From contig CM049316.1 in assembly GCA_026874595.1 (NCBI GenBank), positions 66,387,176-66,451,175 of the forward strand: a stretch of DNA of 64,000 bases, written 5' to 3'. Source of the DNA: Sipunculus nudus. Its lineage: Eukaryota > Annelida > Sipuncula > Golfingiida > Sipunculidae. Positions 36,501 through 45,500 of this stretch are shown here, one piece after another (within the stretch, counting starts at the first letter, position 1; the number at the start of each line of letters is the position of its first letter). The notes under the pieces are model-generated. The model searched no databases. It was not told the origin of the DNA and saw nothing but the letters and a program-made list of their open reading frames with translations. A program made the position numbers and the translations under genes.

Positions 36501-39500
36501 GTGAACGAAAAAATGATTCATCGATGTAAAGTAGGCATTCTTAAAACCTATTATATTATGGAACAAACATATTAATAAGAACTAGATGTAGTCGGACGAT
36601 GGTCCTCAGAGGGTTCCGGATTTCTGGTGGTGCTGGACTAGTTTACATATGGGTAAATAGTTCAGTTTATGGTTAAAATATGACAAACAGACACAGTTTA
36701 TATTAATGTGTACGAGGGAAAAAATCCTACTTCAAATCATATTAAAGAAGATATGTCTGAAACTATGTGAATACTTAAATTACCGATTATACTCTGGCGG
36801 CCATATTTGATTTTGAGCAAATCTGTAATTCAATAGGAATGGAGTCCTAATAGGCACAAATCATCCCAATGAATTTGAGGGAGATCAAGCATTTTCTTGT
36901 TGAATTATCGGGTGTAATAGAAAATCACCGATTATCATCTGCTGGCCATATTGGAATTCCGACCTGTAAATCGACAGGAATTGAGTCCTTATAGGTACCA
37001 ATCATCTCTGTGAATATGAGAAAGATTAGGAATGTTCTTGTTGAGATATCGCGCGAGAGAAAATCGCCGATTGTGCTCTGGCGGCCATATTGGAATTCTG
37101 ACAGATCTTTTATTCAAATGGTCTGAAGCCCTCATAGGTACAAATAATCCTGTGAATATGAGAAAGACCAAATATGTTCTGTTTGAGATATATCATGCAA
37201 AAGAAAATCACCGATTGTGCTCTGGTGGCCATACTGGAATCCCGACAGGTCTGTAATTCTATAGGTCTGCAGACGTTATAGAGACCAATTATCCCTGTGA
37301 ATTTGAGAAAGATCAAGCGTGTTCGCGCGCGAAAGTAAGCATCACTGACGGACGGAGGGACAGAAGGACGGACGGACTGACACGGTGATTACCATAGGGA
37401 ACCGCTTGTCAAGCGAAGCCATAATAAGTCTTTTCATTTTCTCCGAGGTGATAGTTGGTATATTAATTTGTCATAGTCATATTATTAGACAAAGTCCTTA
37501 TATAATGTTTACACACATTTTACAGGTTAGGACTTTCTCATACAGTCTATAGGTAAATGACAGTACCTATAACTCATAAATTGGTCGGGATATCACTTTT
37601 CGATATGTGGGTAGGAAAGAGTAGCCCGTGCATTCAGAGGCTTATCCAGAGGCTTATTGTATTTTTTTGGGTTCTCGTTACATTTATTCTATTGATTCAT
37701 TTCAATCAACCACAGCTTCCAGGTGGATCATCTGACGAAGACGTTCGCCAAAACTCTGTGTGATATTGTCACCGTGAAAGTGCTTATACGTGTATTGTAC
37801 AACTCTCATTTCCAGTAGGTAAACACAGTTTGCGTATTAAATTGAGCTTACCTCTCGCAGTTCCACACTGTCGCCGGTCATAGTGATTTGTTCTAGAATA
37901 AATCGAGCATAGTTCTCTAAAACAACGGGGTCACTCAGATTCTCGATGTCCTTGTCGTCAAGAGGCAGATAGGATTCACACACTCCACATACAATGGCAA
38001 CAGACGCATTGATGGCTGTACATTTCGGACATATCTTCTTTGATTTCCCATCACTCGGCTGCCAACACATTTTTTAAAAATATTCTTTGTGTTTATATAT
38101 GTACGGAGAGTGATTATAAAAACACATTTTTAATCTAAGGAAATGCATAAACCATTAAAAGCCCTAGAATCTAAATAATTCATAAGAATTTTATATTGAA
38201 CCAAATGAAACTTTTTATTACTATAACCATCCAACCAACCAATAACGATCAAATATTAAACTTCCTGGCGGCGACACAACAAATGTTATGAAGAATCTTA
38301 AAGTTTGGATGATGAAAATATCATACCTTTAATGGAGCGGCTCTCTGGTTAGAAACTCTGGTTAGTTCTTTAATTTTTATCGTTTTGAAACACATTTCAC
38401 AGACACTGTTCTCAATCGGGTTGAGAAACGTGCAGGAAGGACAGGGTGTCATTTCTCCATCAGTCTGAAAGCACAATCCACGAACATAATTGTGATTATG
38501 TACTATTTGATCTTTGATATTGATAAAAGTATGGTGTCTATCCATACTTCGAAGTAAGTGGTCTCGCCAGATATCGAATGGAATAGGGAATAGGGAGGGG
38601 ATAAAGATTTAAAGGATTATCAGAATTTAAATGATCTTTTGGTAAAAAGCAAATGTTACTTGGTTAAAAATGGATACCGTCAACAAATTGAAAGTAAAAC
38701 TGCAACGTGCATATTTTAATTGATCATCACGATGACCACCCTGATATTAATTTACAATCTGTAGGCAAATTGAAGGTGGACCATTCTCGATCAAAGTTCT
38801 AAGCAATTAAACTATTAATTAAAATTAATATCGTTATTATTGTACCTATCCGCCTATAAAATATCGTAATCTCATAAAAGTAAAATTTACATTTTAATAT
38901 TTTAAGGGCATGAAGGTAAGAGAAAAAAAAGTTATTGAACAAGCAAAACGGCGTGTTGAAAAGGGATCCTCTGGTGCTTCTAAAGTTGCTAAAATGTAAC
39001 TACTGTTGCAAATGCCTATGTCCGTGGCTCACGTTTCTTTTTATATCTATTCGTGACGATTTAATCTGATTAATAAGTGTAAACTGAACAATTATTAAGA
39101 TGAATGAACATTCTGTGAAATGATAGGATATTTTCACAGAGACGTATCTACCTGTCCCCCGGGATTGCCTCTGTCCCCGAACGTGTTTGCATTGTTACTA
39201 CACGTGGGGCATTCCGCTACGCCATCCTCAAACAATCTTTCACATTTTCGGCACTGCCAAGCAGAGACAATGTGACTTTGCCCAGATGTCTTCTTGTAAT
39301 GAAATACAATAACGTCATATTCAGTAACTAACATTTTAGTAAATATGTTAATTAAAATGTCACTGGAAAACGGCTGCTGATTAAATATAGCAAAATAATT
39401 TATAGATGAAAACCACAAAAGTTTTACTTAGTCTTGAGGGACCTGGCCTTTTGCCAGGAATGGTTATATTAGAATTTATTTTTCTCTTAGCCTTCTTTTT

Positions 39501-42500
39501 TTTCAGGCTACAGTGTACTTAAAGATAGTAGATACTAGTACTCAGCCGCACAAAAGTCAAATGGGGCTTTACTAATAGGCAATTAAAGCATTTACGGCCA
39601 ATCGGCTTCAGCGCCAATTCGTCAGGTATATTTACTTTATTACTTCAAGACAAGACCAGGAAGTCTTAGCTAAAATAGATTTAACGCAAGCCCTAATATT
39701 GTAAACAAAGTTTTTATGACATGCTGATCGGCTTACCTTTGCATTTGGTATTTGTATTGAAGTATCTTGTTTCGCTATTATTTGACCTGATAAATTTTCA
39801 GTAGCGGGAGTCTTGCCTGGTGTCTTACCAGGACTTCGTATCACTGCAGGATTCTTACTAGGAGACACAACTGGAAGTTGTACACTGTCAGTTGTCTTGG
39901 TATGTTTGTTTGCTGGAAGTGTTGCATCTCCAGATATCTCATTATTCTTTATATCTGTATGTTGTTTTCTGCCAGGAGTCACTGTCTGAGTTTTACCAGG
40001 GTTTGATGTACTTTCAGGAGCATTGGCATTCGAGGTGATTGGACTGGACAAATGTTCCACAGTTTCACTCTGCAAGGTGTTTTTACCGGACATATTCCCA
40101 AACATTTGTTCAAAAGATAAAAGCTGACTTTTCCCTATGGATTCCCCTCCGAAATATCGTTTTAATACTGGGCTGATCATCGTGTGTTCAAGTGCTCCAA
40201 CTTGTTTGAGACCCGTATAAGCTCTGTGTGCCTCGTCATCCAGCATGGCGTCATTCGAGTCGGCATTTAAACCAGCATAAACTGGGGGATCATTCTTTCT
40301 TTCGACGATTTTAAGAGGTTCATATTCTACTTGAGCTTGATTCGTTTCATTGTATTCTAAGAATACTTCATCTTCCACCAATTCAAGTCCGGTTTTGTCA
40401 GGAGGTGCATCTCCAGGTTGCATTTGCTCAGGAGTTCTTGCAATGGTAGGGTCATCTCCCGCGTTTTCCATGGGCACACGAGGAATTTTGTTTTCGCTCG
40501 GCTTCCTTTCCTTTCCAAGAGTGCCAGTACAACCTTCCCTTTTCTTGAAATCGAAACTTAGAGTGGTGCTTCGTCTTACTCTCTGAATCACCTGTCTGAG
40601 AAACGACACCTTAGACGCTTTAGCAGTCTTTTTCTTTTCTAAAGTATCAACGGTCTTTCTTACTTTTGGTGCCTTTTCGTAGTCTCTGCCTGGTACTTCG
40701 GGAGCAGCTTGAGCCCCGTCGGGAAACATGGTATCCAATTTTCGGTCCAGTCGTACTGAAGACAGGCTCTGGTATATGGGATCGGGTGCATGATCCGAGT
40801 CTAATCTCCTTTCACCACTTACTTGCCGCTGCAGGGATAACAGTGGGTTATAGCTCACGTATGGGTTTTCTTCTGTCGTAAGGTCCAGTTCGTCGTGACC
40901 CTGGTGAATCACCTCTTCGTGTGGTGCTGGTCTTGCTTTACCTATGGTTTTAGCGTGAGACATGGGACTTGGTGTCTTATCCATAGTCATGTACGTGTCA
41001 TCTGATTCGATGTGTTTTTCGAGCCCCTGTAGCTTAAGTTCTTCGGTTAGATGCAACACGCCCCTACGTGGTAAAGTGGCCAGTTCTTTCTGTATTGCCG
41101 GGTTCTTAGCTTGTCTTTCTTGAGCTGGAGGATGCCACCTCTGGAAAATAAAACTTATTTAGTTTATGCAATACCTTACATTACATTCATTGGCGGCGAA
41201 ACCAAATTTTCATTGGGGGGCCCCAATATATATATTTATATATATATAAGGGCAGTAGCCTGACCCTAATGGGGGGGGGGGGGCAATAAGCGGATTCGAG
41301 GGGGAAATCCCTGACAGGGGAAGGTCTGGCCTCCTCCCACGGTGGGGAAAATTTTGAAAAAACTATGTATACTGCTGCATTCTGGTCAATGCTTATTTAG
41401 TAAAACAGTACCTCCTTGTAAAAAGATTGTTATTTGTCTCCCAATGGATGCATTTTCACACAGAATATCAACTTTGCAATATTTTCTTTGCACCTCAATC
41501 CCGTAGGCTGCGGCCCTGTATATATGGTACTCAGAGTACTGAGGGCGCAAAGCGCCCGAGCGGAAGAGGATTTATATATGTGAGAGTGCAAATACTCAAT
41601 AATAAAAGAGTGTATGTTTTTATACCCATCATTTTACGGGGGGCTCTGCCCCCCCCCCCCCCCCAACAACAATTTTATTCAGTGCCCCCCCCCCCCCGTT
41701 TCGCCGCCTATGACATTACATTACATTTGAAATACATATGAAACAAGGGCACGGCTCTGACCTCATTTAACATGCCATATATTTTGATGTGAAGGTAATT
41801 CAGCTGAGAAACTCTATCGTTCAATATGTATTATGAGTTTCATGAAAATCTATAGGATTTTTGATAAGTCGCCTAGATGCGTCCAAAGTGCTGTGACCTT
41901 GACCTCGTTAAATATGCATGGATTTACATTTATATCACTGAATGTGTGGGTTCGTGTGTAGACCTGAATATTTTCAAGACTGAAAGCATCTGATGGTAGT
42001 CTTAACGGATCTATTTCGAATCGCAAACTGTCACAGGTAGCGGTCTTTATTAAGACAGTAAACAACTTAGCGGAGTAAACATATAAACCCCTAGTTACTG
42101 CAGAGGTAAAACTATGCACCTATTGTTTGAATGCATAATCTATTCCGTTGTAATGTAAACTTGGCTCACCTCCTTGACTGATCTGGATCGCCCCGATGGT
42201 AAAACGTCGTAGAATTTAGAACACAAAGATTTTAGTGCTAGATTTGACAGAACAAATCCCCACATATAGCTTTTGTATTTTGTCTTTAAACATACCAAAA
42301 GAGATTGCGTCGATGATGAACGTGTGCGTATGGACATGTGAGCTACTGGATATTACAAGGCCAAAGTTATATAAGCCTTTGTAAATCTCTTACTGCTGTA
42401 AACAAAATTGTTCCTACTTGGTAGATTGGTCTCGGCCGCCCCGATGGTAATACATCATAATCGTTCTGATGTTGTCCGCCAGATGGCGTGGCTGTGTTCA

Positions 42501-45500
42501 CCGGAAATGCCCCTACCGTTCTCCTTCTGATGACATTCGGTTTTGGCTTGACCGCTGGCGGCTTAGGTTTGTTTCTCACTGGTCTGTTTAAGCAGAATGA
42601 AATATCTTCGTTGTCTCTCAGACAAAACCCAATTTTTTTTCACACCAATACAATGATATGATCTTTTTTAAAGCAATCGCATAAAATGTTTTTTAAATCC
42701 ATATACGCCTTCACTGGTTAACTGCATCCCCAGCGTGTGTGTCAGAGAATAACATGTAAACTGTCGCTGAAAACAGTGCCCTGGAGACACAATAACGAAG
42801 CTGAACGCATTGCAGACGCCTAGTAAACGTAAATGAGCGACTAAGCGGAATAGGCTCTGTAGCGTGCGACGTGAAAATTGAACAAAGCTTTTCCGAATGG
42901 TAATGACTTCAATTAGACTTATGGTAAATATATGAAAGCAAATAGTCTGTCAGCGATTTTACACTGTCAGTTGTGAATTGAATTTTAAGGATTTTATAGG
43001 AGGATTCTAGTTATGTGTATCATAATAACATGTTATTATCAAGGATCCTTAACCATTGCGATAGGGGAAAATTTTATTTTCCCGGTTAAGGGAGAAAAGT
43101 TCTACTGGCATCGGAGGCCGCATTTGCTCCGACCTGTGATACAAATAGTTGGTTAAAACGGTTACATGACAATTTCTTTGGGCATTGATTAGCATGTTTC
43201 GTCTGTTGCTTATACCATTCACTAAAATGTGATCATATTTTGGATCTGTAGATCCAGAATGTGGGCGGGGGTAATTTTGTGGTCTCTTACTGCTTTCTAG
43301 TCATTCTATAATATGAGAGTTATGACTACCATTTAACCGTTACTTACCTAAAGGGTTCGGGAACATGGACCGCCATGTTATCGTGATGCGGATGGCTGCC
43401 ATTGCGGAAAGCCGTCATTTCGTCCTTGGCAAGCATTAGCTCTGCGGTCAAGCCAGCGACGGCATCCCTGTCTGGTTCACCATCTTCCGGAAAATAAATA
43501 CCATCCTTCAGGTCCTCACTGTATCCAAGGTCAACCAGAATCTGCCTCCCTCCCTGAAAGTAGTTTCGTACACGGATTAAATAAAAAATCTGTGATCTGA
43601 TACGACAGAAGATGCCTTAAAGCATGCCTTAATATTAAAGACATAAGACTGCCCTCAGTTTTTCATTTTTCTCTCAGGTAATCTGAAATGGATCACAGAT
43701 TATCCCCGGGCTGTAGCATCATACTCTAATTTGAATATTTGGGCGTGGTCCGAAAAAAGCGATATTTTCCTGTGCATATTACCGCTACACGTTTCCTTGC
43801 CACCAAACTCACCCAGGAGATAGAGTCTCGCCTGGACGCTGTCCCAGAGAACTATTGTGTGGCATAAGCGCGCTCGTCGAGACCTGACTGGATTATTTCT
43901 CATGGTATCTCGAAACTGCCCATGATGGTTGCTAATTTGCTACCCACTAAATTCGGATGTCACAGGTAGCTTGACGAGATTATAGGTATACCGCTGGTTA
44001 ACTTGCTTTCCTTTTTAAACCCGCATTATACCAATTACTCCCTAGCTGATTTAGAGTTTAACTCCTGATATGCCAATTATATAAAACACGTAAATGACTT
44101 ATAGCTGTATTTTAATTTTTGAAAAAAAATATGTGTAGCAAAATGTTAATTATACAATTAATTATATTAATTATATTAATAATAACTCATTTACCATAAA
44201 TATATACAGAGATAAAACAAAAGAGATAATTATAAGTATAAGTATTACAAGTTAATGACAAAATGAAACAACTGTTCAAGGTTATCTAAAAAAAATGGGT
44301 GGTAATATGAATTAGATTTTATTTCACTGGGGTATTTTTGCCGGGTTTGTAGCAAAGTCCTGCTTCTAGTTAGGGAAATCTGGTTAAATGGGAAGAAATT
44401 GGAAAAGTTCCCACACAAACAAAAAACTAACGCTTCCTTGAAAAAGGGCCTTAATACTTGGTCGGCCTTTAGGTTAACCTCCTTATGCTAATGAATGTCA
44501 CGAATGACATCTTCATTACTGGTGTTGAATATTCATCTACATTCAACACAAAGTCTTGACGTGACCTCTCGTTCCAAGATGGCAGGTTTCAAACCATGTG
44601 GTTGCAAGTCGGTAGACGGAATAAGTTATAGAATCAGAATAGATTGATATTCAAAATAATGATTTTTGGGGGGGACTAGATGGTTTATTTAAGGTGTGAA
44701 ACCTCTCAAAGCAAGTCAAGCGCCTGTCGCGTTATCTTACTTGTCTTATTTGTCAAGAGCCACTGTAAATTAACTGTTAGAAATAAATGTTATTAATAAG
44801 TCAACATTTTGAGCGCCCTTTACCTGGACTGGGTTGATCACTACTTGATACTCTCTGTTTTCGAACTTGACGACATTCCAGTCCGTACGTCTGACGTCAG
44901 TTGGTTTCAGCAGGTCTATCCCATATATAATCAGTATTTCCAGTACCTTTATTACCCGGTCAGCCCAGCCAGGATCCTGTAACAAATATCACTGATATAT
45001 ATTTCTGCCACAAAGAGCCAAAATTACCATTTAACTTGACCTATAGATGTCTCCTTTAATTCTTCAACATAACTGCTTATATTATAGGAATGAATGGCAA
45101 CATTTTTACTCAGTAGGCCTATATGCAATCACTGGGCGATCGCCAGGGAAACCTCCAACCCCCCCCCCCCCCCCCCCACGGCACCGTCCGCCGGTAACCG
45201 CAACTGAGCTTCAACTGAATATGCTGTATGTAGCTTGAAAACTAGGTCATGTTAGAAAAAAATAAAATTCAGGTGCAAATCTCTATTACTTGAACCAAAG
45301 TCCTTTTTTTTTAATCAGCCATATTGTAGATTTGGTCAAAATGAGCAGAACTGGGCGATAATGGGGAGCCGGCTGAAGCGTACACAACAATAGATATTAG
45401 GTGCTATTCTATAACATTTGGCTATAAATATCTTCTTCTTGCCATATTGGAGATCGAGATGTGGGGTATAATCACTGGGTTTTACACTCGGAAGAAATAT

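Noticed and set aside
40350-40881. Plus-strand frames opposite HOIP exon 6
   Set aside because: Shadows of the long real exon on the minus strand.
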